A program made the position numbers and the translations under genes. Under the pieces are notes generated by a model. The model ran no database searches, was not told where the DNA came from, and worked only from the letters and a program-made list of their open reading frames with translations. This document shows positions 26,219-33,810 of a stretch of 33,810 bases of DNA, piece by piece (position 1 is the stretch's first letter; each line of letters begins with the position of its first letter). Source of the DNA: Candidatus Omnitrophota bacterium (GTDB lineage Bacteria; Omnitrophota; Gorgyraeia; Gygaellales; Profunditerraquicolaceae); assembly GCA_023247825.1 (NCBI GenBank), contig JAHFFR010000010.1, forward strand, positions 1-33,810, given 5' to 3'.

Positions 26219-26872
26219 ATGCTTAAAGATAATATAGAGAGGGTTTATCAGCGAATTGCTGCATCTTGCGCAAGGATTGATACTGATCCGGATAGAATTA
26301 CCGTAGTCTGTGTGGCTAAAGGCCGGACGGCTGGGCAAATATTAGAAGTAATTAATTTAGGTTATAAGAATATCGGCGAAAACAGGGTGCAGGAGGCTTT
26401 GGAAAAATATAAGCAAATTTCAGGCGCAAAGTGGCATATGATTGGCCATCTGCAGTCAAATAAAGTAAAGGAAGCCATAAAAATATTTGATTTGATTCAT
26501 TCGGTTGACAGCCTAAGCTTGGCCAAAGAGATTAATAAACAGGCGGTTAAGATAAGTAAAATTCAGGATATTTTGCTTGAAGTGAAAACTTCACCCGAAG
26601 TTACTAAGTTTGGCCTTGCTCCGGATGAGGTTGAAAATGTTTCTAGAGAAATTAATAAATTAAGCAACATAGAGATAAAAGGGCTGATGACTATTGCGCC
26701 ATTAGCGGATAATATGCAAGAGGCGCGGCCATATTTTTCTAAGCTTAGGCAATTGCGTGATAAATTGAATCCCGAATGGCTCCTTTCAATGGGCATGTCG
26801 GATGATTTTGAGGTAGCGGTAGAAGAAGGCGCAAATATAATAAGGCTGGGCAGGGCTATATTCAATGTTTAA
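26219..26872 (+). CDS. yggS: YggS/PROSC family PLP homeostasis protein
   Basis: VCVAKGRTAGQI, IGENRVQEALEKY, WHMIGHLQSNKVK, LSMGMSDDFEVAVEEGANIIRLGRAIF. Confidence 0.95.
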   Translation: MLKDNIERVYQRIAASCARIDTDPDRITVVCVAKGRTAGQILEVINLGYKNIGENRVQEALEKYKQISGAKWHMIGHLQSNKVKEAIKIFDLIHSVDSLSLAKEINKQAVKISKIQDILLEVKTSPEVTKFGLAPDEVENVSREINKLSNIEIKGLMTIAPLADNMQEARPYFSKLRQLRDKLNPEWLLSMGMSDDFEVAVEEGANIIRLGRAIFNV

Positions 26873-27707
26873 TTTTTCTAAAAAAAAGATCGGCATAATC
26901 GGGTTTGGCAATATGGGCCAGGCAATTGCCGATAGGATTAAGTCAAAATATGAGGTTTTTGTATTTGAGAAGGATAGGGAGAAAACTAAGGGATTAACCG
27001 GCATAACGGTATCTCTCGGTATCTCACAACTACTTAAACAAAGTGAATCGATTATTCTGGCGGTAAAACCTCAGGATTTTGGGCAGGTAATCACGGAGCT
27101 TAAGGGCAGCGTGCAAGGCAAATTGATTATCTCTATTGCCGCCGGAATTACTACCGGATATATTGAAAAATCTTTAGGTCAGCCCAGAGTGGTTAGGGTT
27201 ATGCCGAATTTAGCGGTTAAGGTTGGGAAAAGCACAACTTCTATTTGTAAGGGGGCTTTTGCTGCCAGTAGCGATATAAAGCTTGCCCGCAGGCTTTTTA
27301 AATACCTAGGAAAAGTTTTTATCTTGACCGAAGATATGATGGATGCTGCTACAGCCATTGCCGGAAGTGGGCCGGCATATATTTTTTATGATATGGAGAT
27401 TAAGAAAATTGATTCTTTAAAAATTCCTAAAGCGCTTATGACGGAATATATTAAGAAGTTGATGGATGCTGCGATGGAGGTGGATTTTGATCCTAAGACT
27501 AGTTTGGCTTTGTCTATTGATACAGCGGCTTCCAGTGTTGGCCTCTTGGCCCAAACGGGTAAAACTCCTGCTCAGTTGCGCAAGATGATTACTTCTCCTG
27601 GAGGGACAACGGAAGCAGCGCTTAAAGTTATAATTAATGGAGGTTCCTGGTCTGAGGCAGCGGTTACTGCTAAAAAACGCGCCCGGGAATTATCAAAAAA
27701 GGAGTAG
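26865..27707 (+). CDS. proC: Pyrroline-5-carboxylate reductase
   Basis: IGIIGFGNMGQAI, VVRVMPNLAVKVGKSTT, AIAGSGPAYIFYDME, ITSPGGTTEAALKVI. Confidence 0.94.
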   Translation: MFNFSKKKIGIIGFGNMGQAIADRIKSKYEVFVFEKDREKTKGLTGITVSLGISQLLKQSESIILAVKPQDFGQVITELKGSVQGKLIISIAAGITTGYIEKSLGQPRVVRVMPNLAVKVGKSTTSICKGAFAASSDIKLARRLFKYLGKVFILTEDMMDAATAIAGSGPAYIFYDMEIKKIDSLKIPKALMTEYIKKLMDAAMEVDFDPKTSLALSIDTAASSVGLLAQTGKTPAQLRKMITSPGGTTEAALKVIINGGSWSEAAVTAKKRARELSKKE

Positions 27708-27709
27708 GT

Positions 27710-28570
27710 ATGTCACGTGTCGGAATTATCGGCGGCAGTGGATTGTATAAAATCGAAGGATTAGAAGTAATTAAACAGGAAGCTATTAAGACGCCTTTTG
27801 GCAGGCCATCGGACAAATTTACTATCGGAAAACTTGAAAATAAAGAGGTGGTTTTTCTGCCGCGCCACGGTATCGGGCACCGTATATCACCCAGTGAAGT
27901 GAACTATCGCGCTAATATTTTTGCGATGAAGAAATTAGGAGTGGAGCGGATTATTTCAGTATCTGCCTGCGGCAGTTTAAAAGAAGAAATGAAGCCGCTG
28001 GATTTTGTAGTTGTGGATCAGTTTGTGGACCGCACAAATTCCGGCCGCCAGATGACTTTTTTTGACCGGGGAATTGTCAGCCACATTGTTTTTAGCCATC
28101 CGGTATGTTCAGAGCTTTGTGCAAATATATATTCAGCGGGTAGATCATTGAATCTGGCTATGCATAAAGGCGGAACCTATATTAATATGGAGGGCCCGCA
28201 ATTCTCTACTTTGGCAGAGAGCAAGCTTTATCGCAGCTGGGGTATGGATATAATCGGTATGACTAATATGGCTGAAGCCAGGCTTTGCCGCGAGGCAGAG
28301 ATATGTTATTCTACGCTTGCCTGTATCACTGATTATGACTGCTGGCATCCGTCTCACGAATCTGTAACTTTAGATATGGTTATAAGCAACCTGCAGAAAA
28401 ATGTCGACAATGCCAAGAAGATTGTTTCTAAAGTAATTAAAGAATTAAAACCTGAACGTAACTGCAGCTGCAAAGAAGCGCTGAAATTTGCTATTGTTAC
28501 AGACAGGAAACTTATCCCGGCGAAAGTTAAGAAAGATTTAGGTATAATTATCGGTAAATATGTCAAATAA
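27710..28570 (+). CDS. mtnP: S-methyl-5'-thioadenosine phosphorylase (MTAP/PNP family)
   Basis: GIIGGSGLYKIEGL, TPFGRPSDKFTIG, LPRHGIGHRISPSEVNYRANIFAMK, NMEGPQFSTLAES, GMTNMAEARLCREAEICYSTLACITDYD. Confidence 0.93.
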   Translation: MSRVGIIGGSGLYKIEGLEVIKQEAIKTPFGRPSDKFTIGKLENKEVVFLPRHGIGHRISPSEVNYRANIFAMKKLGVERIISVSACGSLKEEMKPLDFVVVDQFVDRTNSGRQMTFFDRGIVSHIVFSHPVCSELCANIYSAGRSLNLAMHKGGTYINMEGPQFSTLAESKLYRSWGMDIIGMTNMAEARLCREAEICYSTLACITDYDCWHPSHESVTLDMVISNLQKNVDNAKKIVSKVIKELKPERNCSCKEALKFAIVTDRKLIPAKVKKDLGIIIGKYVK

Positions 28571-31337
28571 TTCCGAATATAAACACACTTTAAATTTACC
28601 AAAGACGGATTTTCCGATGAAGGCGGACCTGCCCAGGAGGGAGCCTATTCTATTGCAGAGATGGATAGAGCAGGGCATTTATAAGCTTATCAACGAAAAA
28701 TCCGGAGGAAAACCAAAATATATTTTACATGATGGCCCGCCTTACGCTAACGGCGATATTCATATCGGACATGCATATAATAAAACTTTTAAAGATACTA
28801 TTATCAAATATAAGACGCTGTGCGGTTTTTCTTCCGCTTATGTGCCCGGGTGGGATTGCCATGGCCTTCCAATTGAACATCAGTTGTTCAAAGAGCTTAA
28901 GATACACAAGTCTCAGATAGCCCAGTTAGAGTTTCGTAAAAAGGCTTACGATTACGCTATTAAATACGTAGAGCAGCAAAAAGATCAGTTTAAGCGTTTA
29001 GGCGTATTCGCTGATTGGGAAAATCCCTATCTTACTTTAAGCCATGATTATGAGGAGAGTATACTTAATGCTTTTGCCCAGCTTAATGAAAAGGGTTATT
29101 TATATCATGGATTAAAACCGGTTAATTGGTGTTTTAAGTGTGAGACTGCTTTAGCTGAGGCAGAGGTAGAGTATGAGGATCACAGTTCTCCGTCAATTTA
29201 TGTGAAATTCAGGCTTAAAGCTTGCGCTGATTTCGCTGATGAAAGTTTTCTGGTTATTTGGACAACTACCCCCTGGACATTAGTTGCCAATGTTGCAGTA
29301 GCGCTGCATCCGGATTTTACTTATCTCTACATTGATACTGAAAAAGGAAAATTAATTGTCGGTAGAGATTTATTGAATAGCTTTCTAGCTAACAGTGGTA
29401 TTTTAAATCATACAGTTATTAAGGAAATAAAGGGCAGGGATTTGGAAGGTTTAATTTATATCCATCCTTTTATTCCAAGGGAAGGTAAGGTTGTTTTAGC
29501 TGATTATGTGTCCAGAGAAGAAGGCACGGGTTTAGTGCATACAGCTCCGGGGCATGGGAATGAAGATTATTTTACCGGGATTAAATATAAATTGAATATA
29601 ATTATGCCGGTTGACGCAAAGGGTATTTTTGATTCCAGCTCCGGAGAATTCCAGGGTTTGCATGTTTATGACGCCAATAGGCCAATCCTGGAAAAATTAG
29701 AAAAATCAGGCGCCCTGCTTTTTAACTCCAAGATTTCTCATTCATACCCTCATTGCTGGCGCTGCAAGGCCCCGGTTATTTTCCGGGCGACAAAACAGTG
29801 GTTTTTAAATATGGAGCATAATAATTTAAGGAATAAGCTGCTGGAGATAATCCGTGAGAATGTAAAATGGATCCCGCCCGCAGGCAAGGAGAGGATCTCG
29901 GCAATGGTCTTGTTGCGGCCTGATTGGTGCCTATCCCGCCAGAGGTATTGGGGTGTGCCTATTCCTGCTCTGATTTGTAATGATTGCAAAGAGGAATTTT
30001 TATCAACTCAGGTAATAAGAAATTTCGCGGCGCAAACTGCTGAATTCGGGACAGATTGCTGGTTTGAGCAGCCGGTAGAAATATTTCTTAAAGGAGGCGT
30101 TATTTGCCCGCATTGCAAAGGAAAGAATTTTTCTAAAGGCGCGGATATTCTGGATGTTTGGTTTGATTCAGGAGTAAGTAGCCAGTCAGTATTAAAGAAA
30201 AGGAAAGAATTGGAATTTCCTGCCAGCCTTTATCTTGAAGGCTCGGATCAGCATCGCGGATGGTTTCAATCATCGTTAATTTCTTCTGTTTGTATTGATG
30301 GGCAGGCGCCTTTTAAGGAGGTGTTGACGCATGGTTTTGTAGTTGACGGGGATGGCCGTAAAATGTCTAAATCCGGCGGCAATGTTATTTCTCCGTTTGC
30401 GATTATCAAGGATTATGGCGCTGATATCTTAAGGATGTGGGTGATTTCCAGCGATTATAATGAGGACATCCGTATCTCTCCGGTTATTTTAACCCGTCTT
30501 TCCGAGGCGTACCGTAAGATCAGGAATACCGCGCGTTTTATTTTAAGTAATCTGTATGATTTCGATCCGAATATCCATAAAACAGAATATGGCAATTTCA
30601 GGAAGATTGATAAATGGATGCTGAGCAGGCTGAATTCATTGTGCGAAACGGTTGATAGGGCCTATAATGATTTTGAATTCCAAGAGGCCTACAAGGCAAT
30701 CTATGATTTTTGTAATGAAGACCTTTCCATGTATTATCTGGATATGGTAAAAGGCAGGCTCTATACTTTTGCCGCATCAAGCCCGCAGAGAAGGTCCTCC
30801 CAGACAGTATTATATGAAGTGCTTAGCTCCTTGGTAAGGATTATTTCTCCGGTATTGGTTTTTACCGCCGAAGAGATCTGGCAGAATATGCCTAAAGAGA
30901 AAAAGGACTCCGGATTTCTCAGCGCGCATCTTTTGAATTGGCCCCGGCCTTATGCATTATCCGCCGGCGACAGGAATATAGAGGAGCTGCTTAAACCGGT
31001 TATAAGTTTAATCCCCCAGGCAGCTAAGGTCCTCGAAGAGATGCGCAACCGCGGAGAAATCGGCAGCTCTTTTGACGCGCAAATAAATATATTGACAAAA
31101 ACCCAAAGGCATTATACATTCTTACAAAGCTTCAGCTTGGAGCTTTGTGAGATTTTCAAGGTTTCTCAGGTTAGTGTCAGCCTTGATGATAAAAGCCCCG
31201 ATGAGCTTTCTATTAAAGCGGCTAAGGCCCAAGGCGCTAAATGCGTGCGTTGTTGGAACTATTCGCAGGAAATAGGGCATGATAAAGAGCATCCTTTGAT
31301 TTGCGGTAATTGTCTTGCGGCCATAAGGGGGAAGTAA
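28560..31337 (+). CDS. ileS: Isoleucyl-tRNA synthetase
   Basis: HDGPPYANGDIHIGHA, GWDCHGLPIE, GSDQHRGWFQSSL, DGRKMSKSGGNV, C-terminal zinc site CVRCWNY...CGNC. Confidence 0.97.
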   Translation: MSNNSEYKHTLNLPKTDFPMKADLPRREPILLQRWIEQGIYKLINEKSGGKPKYILHDGPPYANGDIHIGHAYNKTFKDTIIKYKTLCGFSSAYVPGWDCHGLPIEHQLFKELKIHKSQIAQLEFRKKAYDYAIKYVEQQKDQFKRLGVFADWENPYLTLSHDYEESILNAFAQLNEKGYLYHGLKPVNWCFKCETALAEAEVEYEDHSSPSIYVKFRLKACADFADESFLVIWTTTPWTLVANVAVALHPDFTYLYIDTEKGKLIVGRDLLNSFLANSGILNHTVIKEIKGRDLEGLIYIHPFIPREGKVVLADYVSREEGTGLVHTAPGHGNEDYFTGIKYKLNIIMPVDAKGIFDSSSGEFQGLHVYDANRPILEKLEKSGALLFNSKISHSYPHCWRCKAPVIFRATKQWFLNMEHNNLRNKLLEIIRENVKWIPPAGKERISAMVLLRPDWCLSRQRYWGVPIPALICNDCKEEFLSTQVIRNFAAQTAEFGTDCWFEQPVEIFLKGGVICPHCKGKNFSKGADILDVWFDSGVSSQSVLKKRKELEFPASLYLEGSDQHRGWFQSSLISSVCIDGQAPFKEVLTHGFVVDGDGRKMSKSGGNVISPFAIIKDYGADILRMWVISSDYNEDIRISPVILTRLSEAYRKIRNTARFILSNLYDFDPNIHKTEYGNFRKIDKWMLSRLNSLCETVDRAYNDFEFQEAYKAIYDFCNEDLSMYYLDMVKGRLYTFAASSPQRRSSQTVLYEVLSSLVRIISPVLVFTAEEIWQNMPKEKKDSGFLSAHLLNWPRPYALSAGDRNIEELLKPVISLIPQAAKVLEEMRNRGEIGSSFDAQINILTKTQRHYTFLQSFSLELCEIFKVSQVSVSLDDKSPDELSIKAAKAQGAKCVRCWNYSQEIGHDKEHPLICGNCLAAIRGK

Positions 31338-31338
31338 A

Positions 31339-31722
31339 GTGAAAAAGAAATTTACCAGAAAAGATTTAAAAGAATTTAAGAAGATAGTGCTTAAAAGAAA
31401 AGAGGAGATTTTCGATGACCTTAAGCATATATCCGATGATACGTTGAGGAAATCGCAAAAAGAGGCATCAGGCGATATTTCCGGTTATACCTATCATATG
31501 GCCGATGTGGCTAGCGATAATTATGACCGCGAATTTTCTTTAGGGTTGGCAACAGGTGAAAGAAAATCCCTTTATGAGCTTGATGACGCGCTAAAAAGGA
31601 TAGAAGACGGTTCTTTTGGCATTTGCAGTGATTGCAAGGGCACCATTACTAAAATCAGGTTAAAGGCAGTACCTTCTGCGCGCCTCTGTATTAAGTGCCA
31701 GCAGAAAAGAGAGAAAAAATAA
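31339..31722 (+). CDS. DksA/TraR C4-type zinc finger protein
   Basis: GTG start; RIEDGSFGICSDCKGTITKIRLKAVPSARLCIKCQQKREKK. Confidence 0.92.
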   Translation: MKKKFTRKDLKEFKKIVLKRKEEIFDDLKHISDDTLRKSQKEASGDISGYTYHMADVASDNYDREFSLGLATGERKSLYELDDALKRIEDGSFGICSDCKGTITKIRLKAVPSARLCIKCQQKREKK

Positions 31723-31739
31723 TAGCCTTAATTTATTAG

Positions 31740-32183
31740 ATGATTCTTATCATCGTAACGAGCGTTATTTTTTTAGACCAGGCCACCAAGCTTTTTGCCG
31801 TAAGAAACCTGCAGTTAAATACCCCGGTTGTTTTTATAAAAAATTTTTTAAATCTTACGCTTGTGCATAACCGAGGGGCAGCTTTCGGGACTTTTCAAAA
31901 CCAGCTGTTTTTGTTCATTCTTATTTCCATTCTTGCGATCGCGCTTATTTTTTATAATTTAAGAGATAAGAAAAATTCAATAATCTTCAAACTATCTTTA
32001 AGCCTGATTTTGGGCGGGGCGATAGGGAATTTAATTGACCGCCTGCGTTTTGGTTTTGTGATTGATTTTTTGGATCTGCGGATTTGGCCGGTTTTTAACC
32101 TGGCGGATTCCGTTATAACGATAGCCGCGATCCTCTTAACCTGGGAATTATTATTTAAGAAAGATGCTGCCCGAAATTTGTAA
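31740..32183 (+). CDS. lspA: Prolipoprotein signal peptidase (signal peptidase II)
   Basis: LDQATKLFAV, VHNRGAAFGTFQ, GGAIGNLIDRLRFGFVIDFLDL, FNLADSVI. Confidence 0.95.
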   Translation: MILIIVTSVIFLDQATKLFAVRNLQLNTPVVFIKNFLNLTLVHNRGAAFGTFQNQLFLFILISILAIALIFYNLRDKKNSIIFKLSLSLILGGAIGNLIDRLRFGFVIDFLDLRIWPVFNLADSVITIAAILLTWELLFKKDAARNL

Positions 32184-32898
32184 AATCGGTTCCTTTACCA
32201 TTTATTCGTATGGCCTTATGCTGGTTACTGCTTTTTTTGTATGCGTTTACCTGGCCGGCCTTCAGGCAAAAAAAGAACAGGTTGATCCTGAAAAAATTTT
32301 CAACCTTTGTTTTTATATTTTTATCTCAGGGATAATCGGTGCCCGTGTATTTTATGTTTTTTATAACATCGGTTTTTATCTGCGCCATCCGCTTGAGGTT
32401 ATTATGCTCCAACATGGAGGCCTGGCGTGGTTCGGAGGCGTGATCTTTGGCAGCGCTACGGCAATCATAATTATTAAGAAAAATAAAATCAACCTGCTTA
32501 AAACATTGGATTTATTAATTCCTTTTATTGCTCTGGCTCAAGCGATTGGAAGGGTAGGCTGCCTTTTAAACGGCTGTTGTTTTGGCAGGGTTTCTGAGTT
32601 TGGGCTATATTTTGCAGTTTTTGATCAGGTTTTAATACCTACGCAACTTTATTCTTCGCTGCTTTTACTTTTGATTTTTATTATCTTAAGGTTTATGCAG
32701 GATAGAAAACATCTTCCGGGGCAAATCCTGTGCAGCTACCTTTTCCTTTATTCGATAAAACGCTTTTTTATTGAATTCTTTCGCAATGATAGCCCCAAAA
32801 CATTTTACGGGCTGACTATTTTTCAGGTATTGTCGCTGGCGATGTTTATTTCTTCCCTTTTAATATTTGCCCGGATATTCTGCGCTAAGAAAAAATAA
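32164..32898 (+). CDS. lgt: Prolipoprotein diacylglyceryl transferase
   Basis: YSYGLMLVTAFF, IIGARVFYV, QHGGLAWFGGVIFG, AIGRVGCLLNGCCFG. Confidence 0.94.
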   Translation: MLPEICKIGSFTIYSYGLMLVTAFFVCVYLAGLQAKKEQVDPEKIFNLCFYIFISGIIGARVFYVFYNIGFYLRHPLEVIMLQHGGLAWFGGVIFGSATAIIIIKKNKINLLKTLDLLIPFIALAQAIGRVGCLLNGCCFGRVSEFGLYFAVFDQVLIPTQLYSSLLLLLIFIILRFMQDRKHLPGQILCSYLFLYSIKRFFIEFFRNDSPKTFYGLTIFQVLSLAMFISSLLIFARIFCAKKK

Positions 32899-32899
32899 T

Positions 32900-33810
32900 A
32901 TGGATGAATTATTAATACAGGTTGCAGCCAAACAGGCAAAAATGCGCCTGGATTTGCTTCTGGCTGATTATGCCGAGTCTAATAACCTGGGATTATCCCG
33001 GACAAATATTCAGAGGCTAATCAGGGAGGGGAAGGTCTCTCTCAATTCTAAAGCCGCAGATAGGCCTCATTATAAAGTTTCTTGCGGCGATAATATTAAA
33101 GTTATCCTTCCCAGGAAAGAAAACACAGAATTTTTGCCGGAAGAAATACCGCTGGATATTGTTTATGAAGATGATGATTTGTTAGTCGTTAATAAACAGC
33201 CGGGTTTAGTAGTCCATCCGGCCCCGGGGAACCTTGAGCATACTTTAGTTAATGCCTTGCTTGGCCGCTCTATACAATTGTCCGATATAAATAAAAACCG
33301 GCCCGGTATTGTCCATCGCTTAGATAAAGAAACCAGCGGGCTTTTAGTTGTGGCAAAAAACAATTCCAGCCACCTGAAGTTAGCTAAGCAGTTTGCCCGG
33401 CACAGTATAGCGCGAAAATATATCGCCATAGTTTGCGGCCGGGTCCAGTTCGACGAGGATGTGATCGAAGCCCCCATAGGACGCGATCCTTTAAAACGAA
33501 AAAATATGGCAATAAGTTTTTTAGAGAATACCAAATACGCCAAGACACATTACCGTACTTTAAAACGGGGGGATGGATTCAGCCTTTTGGAATTAAAACC
33601 TTTTACCGGCAGGACCCATCAATTAAGGGTGCATCTGGCGCATTTGGGGCATCCTATTCTTGGCGATACCAAGTACGGAAAGAATAAAAATTTTCCGCGG
33701 CTTGCGTTGCACGCGCTGGAGATTGGCTTTATCCATCCTTCCACAAATAAACTTGTGCATTTTACAAGCAAAATCCCTCAAGAGTTCCAGGAATTCATTA
33801 AGAAAAATTT
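32900..33810 (+). CDS. rluD: RluD-family 23S rRNA pseudouridine synthase (3' end truncated by window)
   Basis: Open reading frame from ATG 32900 with no stop before the window end (not in the ORF track); S4-like N-terminus LSRTNIQRLIREGKVSLN; catalytic GIVHRLDKETSGLLVVAK. Confidence 0.93.
   Translation, partial: MDELLIQVAAKQAKMRLDLLLADYAESNNLGLSRTNIQRLIREGKVSLNSKAADRPHYKVSCGDNIKVILPRKENTEFLPEEIPLDIVYEDDDLLVVNKQPGLVVHPAPGNLEHTLVNALLGRSIQLSDINKNRPGIVHRLDKETSGLLVVAKNNSSHLKLAKQFARHSIARKYIAIVCGRVQFDEDVIEAPIGRDPLKRKNMAISFLENTKYAKTHYRTLKRGDGFSLLELKPFTGRTHQLRVHLAHLGHPILGDTKYGKNKNFPRLALHALEIGFIHPSTNKLVHFTSKIPQEFQEFIKKN

Noticed and set aside
29264-29330. IleS editing-region variant TTPWTLVAN instead of the usual TTPWTLPAN
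   Set aside because: A single substitution next to otherwise conserved editing motifs (GHGNEDY retained); not enough to claim an editing defect.
33163-33543. Minus-strand ORF of 126 aa at the window end and plus ORF 33433-33687
   Set aside because: Both overlap the RluD-family CDS starting at 32900, which has clear catalytic motifs (HRLDKETSG) and runs off the window.

Overview
The window is a densely packed, entirely plus-strand bacterial core-gene region. It runs: tyrosine recombinase (XerC/D) - CCA/poly(A) nucleotidyltransferase family protein - rbfA - DHH phosphoesterase (NrnA-like) - ribF - a near-complete division/cell-wall (dcw) cluster (mraZ, rsmH/mraW, ftsL, ftsI, murE, murF, mraY, murD, ftsW, murG, murC, murB, ddl, ftsQ, ftsA) - a 1717-aa kinase-like/AAA/TPR/GAF/histidine-kinase protein with a single-domain response regulator - yggS - proC - mtnP - ileS - DksA/TraR zinc finger - lspA - lgt - a RluD-type pseudouridine synthase truncated by the window end. 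No mobile element, CRISPR array, tRNA or rRNA was seen. The main anomaly is at the 3' end of the dcw cluster. ftsZ, which normally follows ftsA, is absent, and the slot between ftsA and yggS holds a giant signalling kinase plus CheY-like regulator. This module is bracketed by two copies of a 13-bp sequence (TTTTTAATTGATA), each of which supplies the -35 of a candidate promoter with a 17-bp spacer. The FtsA has altered nucleotide-binding motifs, and the giant protein's Ser/Thr kinase domain has lost the HRD and DFG residues. Other regulatory candidates are a triple 10-bp GTGGA repeat (MraZ-box-like) between a strong promoter and mraZ, and a strong GC-rich hairpin between murG and murC. Taxonomy cannot be determined here; a PVC-superphylum / Omnitrophota-like lineage is only a guess.
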